The position numbers and the translations under genes were made by a program. From positions 2,294,001-2,358,000 of the forward strand of contig NZ_CP061038.1 of assembly GCF_014490665.1 (NCBI RefSeq): a stretch of DNA of 64,000 nt. Reading direction: 5' to 3'. Below the pieces are notes generated by a model. It saw only the letters and a program-made list of their open reading frames with translations, was not told the DNA's origin and did no database searches. Shown here one piece after another: positions 1 to 8,322 of the stretch; the first letter of the stretch is position 1, and every line of letters begins with the position of its first letter. Source of the DNA: Sphingomonas alpina. Lineage in GTDB: Bacteria; Pseudomonadota; Alphaproteobacteria; Sphingomonadales; Sphingomonadaceae.

Positions 1-72
1 GGCAGTATCGCATGGGACTGGAAGCGGACGTGCGGCTCGTGCATCTATGCATTCCGCTCTTCCCAGAGGATC

Positions 73-1476
73 ATGATGACGCTTCGCCCGCTGCTCTCCC
101 TCGCTTTGCTGACCGCCGCGCCCGCCGCTTACGCTCAGGCCCTGACTCCGGCCGAAACGACCCAGATAGACTCGCTCGTGACCGAGACGCTCGCGAGAAC
201 CGGCGCACCCTCTGCGTCGGTCGCAATTGTGCGGGGCAGCCAGATCGTCTTCGCCAAGGCCTATGGCAAGCAGTCTGAGACCATGAAGGCGGCGAATGCC
301 GATGCGCCGTACCAGATCGCATCGGTGTCGAAGCAGTTCACCGCGGCGGCGCTGTTGCTGCTCGAAAATGAGGGAAAGCTCAGCCTCGACGACAAGGTCT
401 CGAAATATATCCCCGACATCACTGGTGGCGATACCATCGCGCTGCGCCAACTGCTCAACCATACCTCGGGCCTGCAGGACTATTGGCCGCAGGATTACAG
501 CTTCAAGGCGATGGCGACGCCGGTAACGCCGCAGGGCATCGTCGATCGCTGGGCGAAGAAGCCGCTCGATTTCGCACCTGGCGCGCAATGGCAATATTCC
601 AATACGGGCTATGTCGTCGCCGGCATGATCGTCGAAAAAGTCTCGAGCGAATCCTTGTTGTCCTATCTCGACCGCAAGATCTTCAAGCCGCTCGGGATCA
701 AGGCGATCGATCAGGACCTGGCGGTGGGCCCGGGCTATCCGCAGGGCTATGGCCGTAACGCGCTCGGCCCCGTTCGCGTCGCGACACCCGCCGCGCATGG
801 CTGGCTGTTTGCGGCCGGCGAATTGTCGATGAGCGCGCGCGACCTCGCCAAATGGAATGTTGCGCGCCTCAATCGCGCCATCCTGCCACCCGAGGATTGG
901 GCGGCACAGGAAACCGCCGTGCGGCTGACCGACGGATCGACCAATGGCTATGGCCTGGGCGTCTCGACCGGCAATTCGAACGGCCGTCGCTATATCGAGC
1001 ATAGCGGCGAGGCAGTCGGCTTTCTGAGCGAAAATATCGTCTTTCCTGACGAGAAGGCAGCGGTGACCGTCCTGGTCAACACCTGGTCCGGCGACGCCTA
1101 TCAGGAGATCGCCCAGCGCATCATCAAGACCGTGCTACCGCCGCCTCCCGCCGATGCCGCGGATAGCGCTGCGATGAAGAAGGTTCGCACCATATTCGAC
1201 CAGCTCCGCGACGGTACGCTCGATCGCGGCCTGTTGACGGAGGATGCGGATTTCTATTTCACGCCGGTCGTACTGGCCGATTTCAAGGCCAGTCTCGCGC
1301 CACTCGGGAAGATCAGCGACTTCACCCAGATGGGAAAGTCACGACTGCGCGGCGGCTTCGTCAATCGAAATTTCCGCGTCACCTTTGCCGATCGCGCCGT
1401 CGGGATCAGCACCTATGCCGAACCGGGCGATGGGGGTCGGATCGAACAATTCCTCGTTGCGCAGGTACAGAAATGA
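73..1476 (+). CDS. Serine hydrolase, beta-lactamase/class C PBP fold, exported
   Basis: A 467-residue protein of the beta-lactamase/transpeptidase (serine hydrolase) superfamily. The first ~22 residues form a Sec signal peptide ending in AYA-QA, so it acts in the periplasm. The catalytic SxxK motif is S84-V-S-K87, the YxN motif is Y175-S-N177, and an HSG triad replaces the usual KTG near residue 310, as in many class C-like esterases and D-aminopeptidases. Roughly the last 110 residues form a separate C-terminal domain. The stop overlaps the start of the next gene (ATGA), so the hydrolase and the M17 aminopeptidase are probably co-translated. Substrate not determinable; peptidase, esterase or PBP-like roles are all possible. 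Confidence 0.88.
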   Translation: MMTLRPLLSLALLTAAPAAYAQALTPAETTQIDSLVTETLARTGAPSASVAIVRGSQIVFAKAYGKQSETMKAANADAPYQIASVSKQFTAAALLLLENEGKLSLDDKVSKYIPDITGGDTIALRQLLNHTSGLQDYWPQDYSFKAMATPVTPQGIVDRWAKKPLDFAPGAQWQYSNTGYVVAGMIVEKVSSESLLSYLDRKIFKPLGIKAIDQDLAVGPGYPQGYGRNALGPVRVATPAAHGWLFAAGELSMSARDLAKWNVARLNRAILPPEDWAAQETAVRLTDGSTNGYGLGVSTGNSNGRRYIEHSGEAVGFLSENIVFPDEKAAVTVLVNTWSGDAYQEIAQRIIKTVLPPPPADAADSAAMKKVRTIFDQLRDGTLDRGLLTEDADFYFTPVVLADFKASLAPLGKISDFTQMGKSRLRGGFVNRNFRVTFADRAVGISTYAEPGDGGRIEQFLVAQVQK

Positions 1477-2855
1477 CCGACTTCGCCACTCTGCTGCAGC
1501 CGGATCGCGGCCAGGCGGCTCGCACCATTCATGTCGTCCATCCCGACGCCTTCGCCGACTGGCTCGCCAGCCAACCCGCGCGTGTGCGAACAGCGGTCGC
1601 GGCGCACCGCCTGACCGGTAAGGCGGGCAACCGCGCCGTCCTGCCGGGTGACGGGGCCGAAGACTGGTCGGTGCTGCTGGTGTGCAACGAGGCGGCCAGT
1701 TCGCCATGGCGGATCGCCTCGCTCGGCGAGTCGCTGCCCGAGGGCAGCTACAGGCTCGCGACCGGCGAACCCGGCGCAGGGATGCTCGGCTGGATGCTCG
1801 CGCAGCATCGCTTCGAGCGCTATCGCAAGCGCGAGGCGATCGGCCCGCGCATCCTGCTCACCGGGGAACCTGCGAGGATCGAGGAGACCGTCCGCCTCGC
1901 CGCCGCCACGGCACAGGTCCGCGACTTGGTCGACACCGCCGCCGCCGACCTCGGCCCGGCTGAACTGGAGGCCGAGGCTGCAACGCTGGCCAAGATGCAC
2001 GGCGCGACGCTGACCGTGACCAGGGGCGAGCCGCTCGCCAAGGGCTATCCGATGATCCAGGCGGTCGGCCAGGCGGCCGCCAAGGGGCGCGAACCACGAC
2101 TGATCGAACTCGAATGGGGCGACCCGAAACATCCTCGCATCGCGTTGATCGGCAAGGGCGTGTGCTTCGATTCCGGCGGGCTCGACATCAAGCCGAGCGC
2201 CGGCATGCGGCTGATGAAGAAGGATATGGGCGGTGCGGCGCACGCATTGGCACTGGCCGGGCTGGTGATGGCCGCACGGCTTAAGGTTCGCCTCCATCTG
2301 CTCATTCCGGCAGTCGAGAATAGCATCGCCGGCAATGCGTTTCGCCCCGGTGACGTGCTCGCGAGCCGCAAGGGCCTGACGGTCGAAAACACCAACACTG
2401 ATGCCGAAGGCCGGCTGGTGCTTGGTGATGCGATCACCAGGGCAGCCGAGGACAAGCCGGAATTGATCATCGATTTCGCCACGCTGACCGGCGCGGCGCG
2501 CGTCGCGCTCGGCCCCGACCTCCCGGCGACCTTCGTCAATGACGAGCCGCTGGCCGAGGCGCTATTCGCAGCGGCTGCCGAGGTCGGCGATCCGCTCTGG
2601 CGCATGCCGCTATGGGACGGTTATGACGAGTTGCTCAAATCCGACATCGCCGATCTGGTCAATTCGGCCGACAGCAGCTTCGCCGGCGCGACCACCGCAG
2701 CCTTGTTCCTGCGTCGCTTCATCCCCGAAGGGACCGCTTGGGCCCATCTCGACACCTTCGCCTGGCGGCCATCGGCCAAACCGGGGCGCCCCAAGGGCGG
2801 CGATGCGCTTGGCCTCAGGGCAACCTGGGCGCTGCTCAAAACGCGCTATGGGTAA
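1473..2855 (+). CDS. Leucyl aminopeptidase family (M17) metallopeptidase
   Basis: A 460-residue cytosolic M17 aminopeptidase that would remove N-terminal residues from peptides using two metal ions. The signature NTDAEGRLVLGDA is present near residue 311, and the metal/catalytic lysine segment GKGVCFDSGGLDIKP is near 226. The N-terminal domain is diverged, as is usual in this family. Length is slightly below the ~490 of classical PepA. It starts inside the stop of the serine hydrolase gene (ATGA), consistent with a two-gene operon. Nothing follows on this strand except the non-coding element beginning about 47 nt downstream. Confidence 0.92.
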   Translation: MTDFATLLQPDRGQAARTIHVVHPDAFADWLASQPARVRTAVAAHRLTGKAGNRAVLPGDGAEDWSVLLVCNEAASSPWRIASLGESLPEGSYRLATGEPGAGMLGWMLAQHRFERYRKREAIGPRILLTGEPARIEETVRLAAATAQVRDLVDTAAADLGPAELEAEAATLAKMHGATLTVTRGEPLAKGYPMIQAVGQAAAKGREPRLIELEWGDPKHPRIALIGKGVCFDSGGLDIKPSAGMRLMKKDMGGAAHALALAGLVMAARLKVRLHLLIPAVENSIAGNAFRPGDVLASRKGLTVENTNTDAEGRLVLGDAITRAAEDKPELIIDFATLTGAARVALGPDLPATFVNDEPLAEALFAAAAEVGDPLWRMPLWDGYDELLKSDIADLVNSADSSFAGATTAALFLRRFIPEGTAWAHLDTFAWRPSAKPGRPKGGDALGLRATWALLKTRYG

Positions 2856-2901
2856 GCGATAGCGGTTCCGAAACGGATCGCCAGCCAGCGCCGGCGGTGC
2901 C

Positions 2902-2929
2902 GATTCAACCCTGGAGCGAGTCATGACAG
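2902..2929 (+). promoter_or_regulatory. Conserved upstream motif of element A (GATTCAA-N15-TGACAG)
   Basis: GATTCAA at 2902-2908 is followed after exactly 15 bases by TGACAG at 2924-2929. The same pair with the same 15-base gap is found upstream of the other two elements (27846-27873 and 57519-57546, minus strand). It lies ~60 nt ahead of a boxA-like sequence, so it is probably the promoter of element A. GATTC is also a GANTC (CcrM methylation) site. It does not match a textbook sigma70 or sigma54 promoter, so the sigma factor is open. Confidence 0.5.
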
Positions 2930-2965
2930 CGTTGCGCCGGACGGGATGCCAACGGCGCTCCGCCC

Positions 2966-2980
2966 CGCTCTTTGACATGA
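2966..2980 (+). promoter_or_regulatory. boxA-like antitermination sequence, element A
   Basis: CGCTCTTTGACATGA closely matches the boxA of rRNA leaders (GCTCTTTRACA), the RNA site bound by NusB-S10 to protect untranslated transcripts from Rho. No rRNA operon is nearby. Near-identical sequence starts element C (57467-57481, minus), and a variant starts element B (27794-27810, minus). A boxA here implies a long untranslated RNA is made from this intergenic region. Function is inferred from the motif and its conservation in three copies. Confidence 0.6.
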
Positions 2981-3197
2981 CCGGTAAATATCGCGCGTTT
3001 TCGCGCCCGCTGTTTTGATCGTAACAGCGGTCAGCTCACCCCTGTTATTCCGCTGCTCCACCCCTGTTCCACCCCTGTTAACGAACACAGCGGAAGAGGG
3101 GTCAAGCCCTTGTGAATGGGCTGAAAATTGGCGTTCCAAATCCAACATAACAGGGGTGAGGTTTTTTTGTCGAAATAACAGCGGAAAACAGCGGTCA
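2966..3197 (+). ncRNA. Element A: boxA-led array of AACAGCGG and AACAGGGGTG words
   Basis: This gap between the aminopeptidase and tpiA has no gene. It is packed with two short words in both orientations. AACAGCGG occurs at 3023, 3177 and 3187, with its complement at 3007. AACAGGGGTG occurs at 3149, with complements at 3037, 3059 and 3070. The first pair forms a hairpin (3007-3014 with 3023-3030) with an 8-base loop. A late block (AAATCCAAC at 3138, T7 tract, CGAAAT, tandem AACAGCGG pair) aligns with elements B and C. Two words are used here, whereas B and C each use one. The end touches the tpiA stop codon. I read it as a structured RNA; a DNA site array is the alternative. Confidence 0.6.
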
Positions 3198-3198
3198 A

Positions 3199-3943
3199 TT
3201 ACAGTGCCGCCCCGGCTTCGATGATCGGCACGAATTTCGCTGCCGTCAGGCTCGCCCCGCCGACCAGTGCGCCATCGACATCGCCCGCACCGAGCAGCTG
3301 GCCTGCATTGTCGCCCGTTACCGAACCGCCATAGAGCAGCCGTACCGCATTCGCCTCATCACCGATCAGCGCGCGCAGCTTTACGCGGATCGCACCGTGC
3401 ATCGCCGCCACATCGGCGATGGTCGGCGTCCGCCCGGTACCGATCGCCCAGACCGGCTCATAAGCGATCGACAACCAGGTTGCGCCAGCACCTTCGGGCA
3501 GAGACCCCGCAAGCTGCCCCGTCACCACCGCCTCGGCACGCCCGGCGTCACGTTCCTCCAGCGTTTCGCCAACGCACAGGATCGCGTCCAGACCCTGGCG
3601 GTGCAGTGCCTCGGCCTTGGCCTTCACCTCCGCATCGCTTTCATGCTGATCGGCTCGGCGCTCGCTATGGCCGACGATCGAGAAGCGCGCGCCGGCCTCG
3701 CGGATCATCGCCGCCGAAACGCACCCGGTATGCGCGCCCTTGTCGGCAGCATGGACATCCTGCGCGCCGATCGCGAGATCGGGGCCGCGCCCGGCCGCCG
3801 CAATCAGCGTTGCCGGCACCGCAATGCCGACATCGACGCCCGGATGGGCCAGCGCCACAGTGGCGATCGCGTCGAGGCTCGCTCAGTGCGGCGAGATCGC
3901 CGTTCATCTTCCAATTGCCCGCGATCAGCTTGCGTCGTGTCAT
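3199..3943 (-). pseudogene. tpiA: Triosephosphate isomerase, frameshifted (one extra base)
   Basis: Triosephosphate isomerase interconverts DHAP and glyceraldehyde 3-phosphate. The N-terminus (MTRRKLIAGNWKMNG) starts at 3943; the rest, from LDAIATVALAHPGVDVG onward, is in another frame. The catalytic lysine (NWKMNG), histidine (VGHSERR), glutamate (AYEPVWAIGTG) and phosphate loop (LYGGSV) are all intact. Removing one C in the coding strand near 3876-3877 restores a continuous protein of ~247 residues, the normal length. Because the enzyme is central and the rest of the sequence is undamaged, a sequencing or assembly error is more likely than a true pseudogene. It converges on element A. Confidence 0.9.
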
Positions 3944-4120
3944 CTGTGCCCTCCAAAACCTTCTCCGCCCGATAGAGCGCTCCCGCGTGACTCCACAAGC
4001 CGTCTCCATCCGGCCCGTCTCCATCGACCCGACGCCATTGGCCGACTGCACACGCTTGAAGCCGCGCGATGCTGCCCGTAAAGCAGTCGCAATTCCGCGC
4101 GTTCAACAGATCGGTTCCTC

Positions 4121-6064
4121 ATGCTCAGCCTTATCCGCCGCCTGATCAATTCAAAGGTCGGCCTGATCATCACCTTCGCCTTTCTCGCGATCATCGGGCT
4201 GGCGTTCGCGGCGACCGACATCAATGGGCTCAATTCGGCGGCGACGCCGACCGGCGATACCGTGGCGACGATCGGAAAGCGGAAGCTTACCGAGACCGAA
4301 CTCAGGTCACGCGTACAAAGCGAAATGGAGAATGCCCGCCAGCAGCAACCCGGCCTGGACATGATCAGCTTCGTCAACAACGGCGGACTCGACGGCAGTC
4401 TGAATCGTACGATCGATGGCTTGGCGCTCGAGCAATACGGCCTGGCTCAAGGCATGGTGGTGAGCAAGCGTGCGATCGATGGTCAGATCGCAAGCTTTCC
4501 TTCGCTGCAAAGCCTGGACGGCAAGTTCAACCAGAAACTCTATGAGCAATTGCTCGCCCAGCAGCGGCTGACCGACCAGCAGGTGCGCGCCGATATCGCA
4601 CGGTCGATAATCGGGCAGCAGCTCATGGCGCAGATGGGTCGCGCCAATCCGGTGCCGCTGCAACTTGCTTTGCCCTATGCTTCGTTGCTGCTCGAAAAGC
4701 GCGAGGGTCAGGTCGGCTTCATTCCGACCCGCGCGATGGCCGAGGGCGCGCCGCCGACCGATGCCGAGGTCGCGACCTTCTACAAGCGCAACATCGCCCG
4801 TTACACCGTCCCCGAACGACGCGTGATCCGCTACGCCATCGTCACCCATGACCAGCTCAAGGGATCCACGACGCCGACGGAGGCAGAGGTCGCCGCCGCT
4901 TATCAGGCGCAACGCGCCAAATATGCGCCGACCGAGAAACGCACGCTCGTCCAGGTCATCCTCGCCGACCAGGCATCGGCCAACGCCCTTGCCGCCAAGG
5001 TGAAGGCAGGCACACCGATCGAAACCGCCGCGCGTGCCGCCGGGCTTGAGCCGGCCACGCTGACCGCGGTTGAGAAGGCCACTTATGCTGGGCAAAGCTC
5101 AGCCGCTCTTGCCGACGCGGCTTTCGCCGCCGCCAAGGGCGCGGTCGTCGGACCGTTGCGTTCGGCGCTCGGCTTCGCGGTCGTCCGCGTCGATGCTATC
5201 GAGCAGGTCGCGGGCAAGACGCTGGAACAGGCCAAGCCCGAACTCATCGCCGCGCTGACCAAGGACAAGACCGCCCGGGCGCTCAGTGCGATGCATGATA
5301 CAATCGACGAGGCGATCGCCGACAAGGCGACCTTTGCCGAGGTCGTTGCCGATCAGAAGCTGACCGCGCAGGTCACTCCTGCATTGCTGTCGGACGGACG
5401 CAACCCCGATGACGCGACGGTCAAGGCGGCCCCGGATTTCCTGCCGGTGGTCGCCGCAGCCTTCGCCGCGGAACAGGGCGACAGCCCACAATTGGTACCG
5501 ATGGACCAGGAAGGCGGCTTTGCAATCGTCGGCCTGGATCGCGTCGTTCCGGCGACCGCACCAGCGCTGGCGCAGATTCGCCCGGCCATCGCGCGTGACT
5601 TCGCGATCGACCGCGCCCGGGTCGCCGCACGGAAGATCTCCGCCGATATCGTCGCCAAGATCAACAAGGGCACGCCGATCGCGCAGGCCTTTGCGCAAAG
5701 CGGTGTGAAGGCGCCCCCGATCCAGCCGATCAACGCCTCGCGCGCGCAGCTGGCCAGTGCCGGCCGCAATGTCCCGGCTCCGCTCGCCTTGATGTTCAGC
5801 ATGACGGAAAAGACCGGCAAGCTGCTCGAACTGGGCAATAACGAAGGCTGGGCGATCGTCTATCTGAACCATATCGAACGCGGTAATGCCGCGAACCAAC
5901 CGAACATCGTCCAGGCGACCCGCGCCGATCTCGGCAAGGTGCTCAGCAATGAATATGCCGAGCAGTTCGTCGGGGCCATACGCCGCCAGGTCGGCGTGAA
6001 GAAGAACGACAAGGCGATCGCCACGGTCCGGGCGGCGCTGACCGGCCAGGGCGGCGCCAATTAA
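4121..6064 (+). CDS. PpiD-like membrane-anchored periplasmic chaperone
   Basis: A 647-residue SurA_N/PpiD-type peptidyl-prolyl isomerase family protein. One N-terminal transmembrane helix (about residues 15-33, preceded by arginines and lysine) anchors it to the inner membrane with the body in the periplasm. The SurA_N-like segment covers roughly residues 35-160, followed by a parvulin-like region around 230-370 that lacks an obvious full active site, as in E. coli PpiD. The family assists folding of exported proteins at the translocon exit. It lies five bases upstream of trpE and is probably co-transcribed with it. Confidence 0.85.
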   Translation: MLSLIRRLINSKVGLIITFAFLAIIGLAFAATDINGLNSAATPTGDTVATIGKRKLTETELRSRVQSEMENARQQQPGLDMISFVNNGGLDGSLNRTIDGLALEQYGLAQGMVVSKRAIDGQIASFPSLQSLDGKFNQKLYEQLLAQQRLTDQQVRADIARSIIGQQLMAQMGRANPVPLQLALPYASLLLEKREGQVGFIPTRAMAEGAPPTDAEVATFYKRNIARYTVPERRVIRYAIVTHDQLKGSTTPTEAEVAAAYQAQRAKYAPTEKRTLVQVILADQASANALAAKVKAGTPIETAARAAGLEPATLTAVEKATYAGQSSAALADAAFAAAKGAVVGPLRSALGFAVVRVDAIEQVAGKTLEQAKPELIAALTKDKTARALSAMHDTIDEAIADKATFAEVVADQKLTAQVTPALLSDGRNPDDATVKAAPDFLPVVAAAFAAEQGDSPQLVPMDQEGGFAIVGLDRVVPATAPALAQIRPAIARDFAIDRARVAARKISADIVAKINKGTPIAQAFAQSGVKAPPIQPINASRAQLASAGRNVPAPLALMFSMTEKTGKLLELGNNEGWAIVYLNHIERGNAANQPNIVQATRADLGKVLSNEYAEQFVGAIRRQVGVKKNDKAIATVRAALTGQGGAN

Positions 6065-6068
6065 GCCT

Positions 6069-7583
6069 GTGGGGTCCGGCAGCGGGTCCGATCCTGCCGG
6101 CGCGCTCGCAGCGGGCCGACCGGCTTTGGTGTGGCGCCGGCAGATCGCCGACACCGAAACGCCGGTCGCCGCCGCGCTCAAGCTGATCGAGCCGGGGCGC
6201 GGTGACTTCCTGCTCGAATCGGTCGAGGGCGGCGCGATCCGCGGCCGGCACAGCCTGATCGGCCTCGCCCCCGATCTCGTCTTCCGCGCGGAAGGGAACC
6301 GGGCGGAGATCAACCGCCATTGGCTCACCGATCGCGACGATTTCGTCGCCTGCGATGCTCCCACGCTCGATGCGTTGCGCGCGCTGGTCGCCGATTGCCG
6401 CATGGACCATGTGCCGGCCGAACTGCCGCGCGCGCTTGCCTGCCTGGTCGGCTATTTCGGCTATGAGACCGTACGACTGGTGGAGAAGCTTCCGCGCCCC
6501 GACGCCGACCCGCTCGGTCTGCCCGACATGATGTTCGTGCGCCCGACCATCGTGCTGATCTTCGACCGGCTGGCCGATGCCCTGTTTATCGTCGCGCCGG
6601 TCTGGCCCGATGCCGCGCGCGATCCCGCGGCGATCATCGCCGAGGCCGAGGAGCGGATCGACATGGTCGCCGCGCGCCTGGCCAGTGCCGGACTGCCGCC
6701 CCCGGCGCGCGCGCTCGACCTGCCCGAGGTCACGCTCGACCCGGTCCTGCCGTCCGGCCGCTATGGCGAGATGGTTGCCCGGGCGAAGGATTATATCGTC
6801 GCAGGCGACATCTTTCAGGTCGTCCTCGCGCAGCGCTTCACTTTGCCCTTCGCGCTGCCGCCGATCGAACTGTACCGGGCGCTGCGCCGTATCAACCCCT
6901 CTCCCTTTCTCTATCATCTCGACCTGCCCGGTTTCGCATTGACCGGCTCCAGCCCCGAAATCCTCGTCCGCGTCCGCGATGGTGAGGTTACCATTCGCCC
7001 GATCGCCGGCACCCGGCCACGCGGAAAAACCGCCGGGGAAGACCAGAACAACCGCAGCGACCTGCTCGCCGACCCCAAGGAACGCGCAGAGCATCTGATG
7101 CTGCTCGATCTTGGCCGAAACGATGTCGGCCGCGTCGCGGATGCCGGGACGGTCACCGTTACCGACAGCTACACCGTCGAATTCTACAGCCATGTCATGC
7201 ACATCGTCTCGAACGTGGTCGGGCGACTGGGCAAGGATCACGACGCGATCGACGCGCTCCTTGCCGGCTTCCCCGCCGGCACGGTCAGCGGCGCGCCGAA
7301 GGTCCGCGCGTGCGAGATCATCGCCGAGCTCGAATCGGAGAAGCGCGGCGCCTATGCGGGCGGCGTGGGCTATTTTTCACCCGACGGCTCGATGGACAGC
7401 TGTATCGTGCTCAGAACGGCGATCGTGAAGGACGGCATGATGCACGTGCAGGCTGGAGCCGGCATCGTCGCCGACAGCGACCCGGCCTATGAGCAGCGAG
7501 AATGCGAGGCCAAGGCCGGCGCCCTGCTTGCGGCTGCCCGCGAAGCGATCGCGCGCGCCAGCGAGGCTGGCTTCGGCCAATAG
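6069..7583 (+). CDS. trpE: Anthranilate synthase component I
   Basis: A 504-residue protein that converts chorismate with ammonia, supplied by TrpG, to anthranilate: the first step of tryptophan synthesis. The chorismate-binding domain fills the C-terminal half, with IAGTRPRGKT near residue 312, the DLGRNDVGR segment and FYSHVMHIVSNVVG. The N-terminal domain has the feedback-site context (LLESVEGG). The chosen GTG start follows the ppiD-like stop by four bases; a later start is possible since the first ~18 residues are weakly conserved. It is separated from trpG by one antisense gene and ~290 bp. Confidence 0.93.
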   Translation: MGSGSGSDPAGALAAGRPALVWRRQIADTETPVAAALKLIEPGRGDFLLESVEGGAIRGRHSLIGLAPDLVFRAEGNRAEINRHWLTDRDDFVACDAPTLDALRALVADCRMDHVPAELPRALACLVGYFGYETVRLVEKLPRPDADPLGLPDMMFVRPTIVLIFDRLADALFIVAPVWPDAARDPAAIIAEAEERIDMVAARLASAGLPPPARALDLPEVTLDPVLPSGRYGEMVARAKDYIVAGDIFQVVLAQRFTLPFALPPIELYRALRRINPSPFLYHLDLPGFALTGSSPEILVRVRDGEVTIRPIAGTRPRGKTAGEDQNNRSDLLADPKERAEHLMLLDLGRNDVGRVADAGTVTVTDSYTVEFYSHVMHIVSNVVGRLGKDHDAIDALLAGFPAGTVSGAPKVRACEIIAELESEKRGAYAGGVGYFSPDGSMDSCIVLRTAIVKDGMMHVQAGAGIVADSDPAYEQRECEAKAGALLAAAREAIARASEAGFGQ

Positions 7584-7621
7584 CTGCCACAGCTCGTTGC
7601 GACGCTATCGGTAGCCCCCTG

Positions 7622-8032
7622 TCAGGGAACGCTCGATTCGAGCCTTTTCTTCTCCACCTTCTCCGCCGTGTATTCACGCAGCATCTTCGTGACACAGCCA
7701 GTCTGACCGCCGGTACCGACCGGCGAACAGGTATTGGGCAATCCGCCGGCGACGCGGCCAACCTCGTCGATTGTCGCGGCGCGATTGACCCAGCTCTGAT
7801 TGGCGGCGTCCGGTTTCGATTCGCGGAACTGTTTCGGGATACGATACGGCTCATCCAGCGTCCCGCACACGACGATCTCGTCATCTGCCGCCGGCGGGCA
7901 TCGCTCGCCCTGGTTGAGCTGCACATTGCGAATGCGCTTCAACGGCTTGCTGGCATCCTCCGCCGGCTTATCCTGGGCAACGAGCGCCGCAGGTAGGGCG
8001 AGCAACATAAACGCAATGGGAAAACGGATCAT
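7622..8032 (-). CDS. Small exported protein of unknown function
   Basis: A 136-residue protein I do not recognise. Residues 1-18 (MIRFPIAFMLLALPAALVA) are a clear signal peptide, so I start at 8032 rather than the longer upstream frame. The mature part is charged, with cysteines in GERCPP, EIVVCG, PNTCSP and TGCVTK, which could form two disulfides. It lies antisense between trpE and trpG, converging with trpE at a 38-bp gap. No functional context. Confidence 0.6.
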   Translation of the reverse strand: MIRFPIAFMLLALPAALVAQDKPAEDASKPLKRIRNVQLNQGERCPPAADDEIVVCGTLDEPYRIPKQFRESKPDAANQSWVNRAATIDEVGRVAGGLPNTCSPVGTGGQTGCVTKMLREYTAEKVEKKRLESSVP

Positions 8033-8322
8033 CGGTTGCGACTCCTGTGGCGGTATCAACGTCCGCCAACGCCAATTGCTCCACCCTGTATGAGCCTCCT
8101 CTACCCTGATTGGGGCCAAAAACGGGCAGCGTACGCGTTATCTCGCCAATAGAACGACGCGACGAGACAATACATCATCCTCAGGGAAGCTTTTTCGGCA
8201 TCGCGCCCCCTCACCGCCAGCCGATTCGCGCCACTGTTCCGCTATCGATCGCGGCGGAGTGACGGTCGCGCGACGATCGGTGCCGATTGTCGTAGTGACG
8301 CAAACACGCTAGCGGCGCGTGC

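Noticed and set aside
1..72. A coding tail at the start of the window
   Set aside because: No frame ends in a way that can be tied to a known protein; nothing can be supported in these bases.
1413..2297. 294-codon minus-strand open frame over the M17 aminopeptidase
   Set aside because: Shadow frame; the plus strand carries the full metallopeptidase signature.
2902..2935. Upstream motif of element A as a sigma54 promoter (TGACAG...TTGCG)
   Set aside because: The gap between the halves is wrong for -24/-12, and the second half is missing in B and C.
2966..3197. Element A (and B, C) as a CRISPR array
   Set aside because: The repeated words are only 8-10 bases, occur in both orientations and at irregular spacing, and there are no constant-length spacers or cas genes. 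boxA in the leader is the only shared trait.
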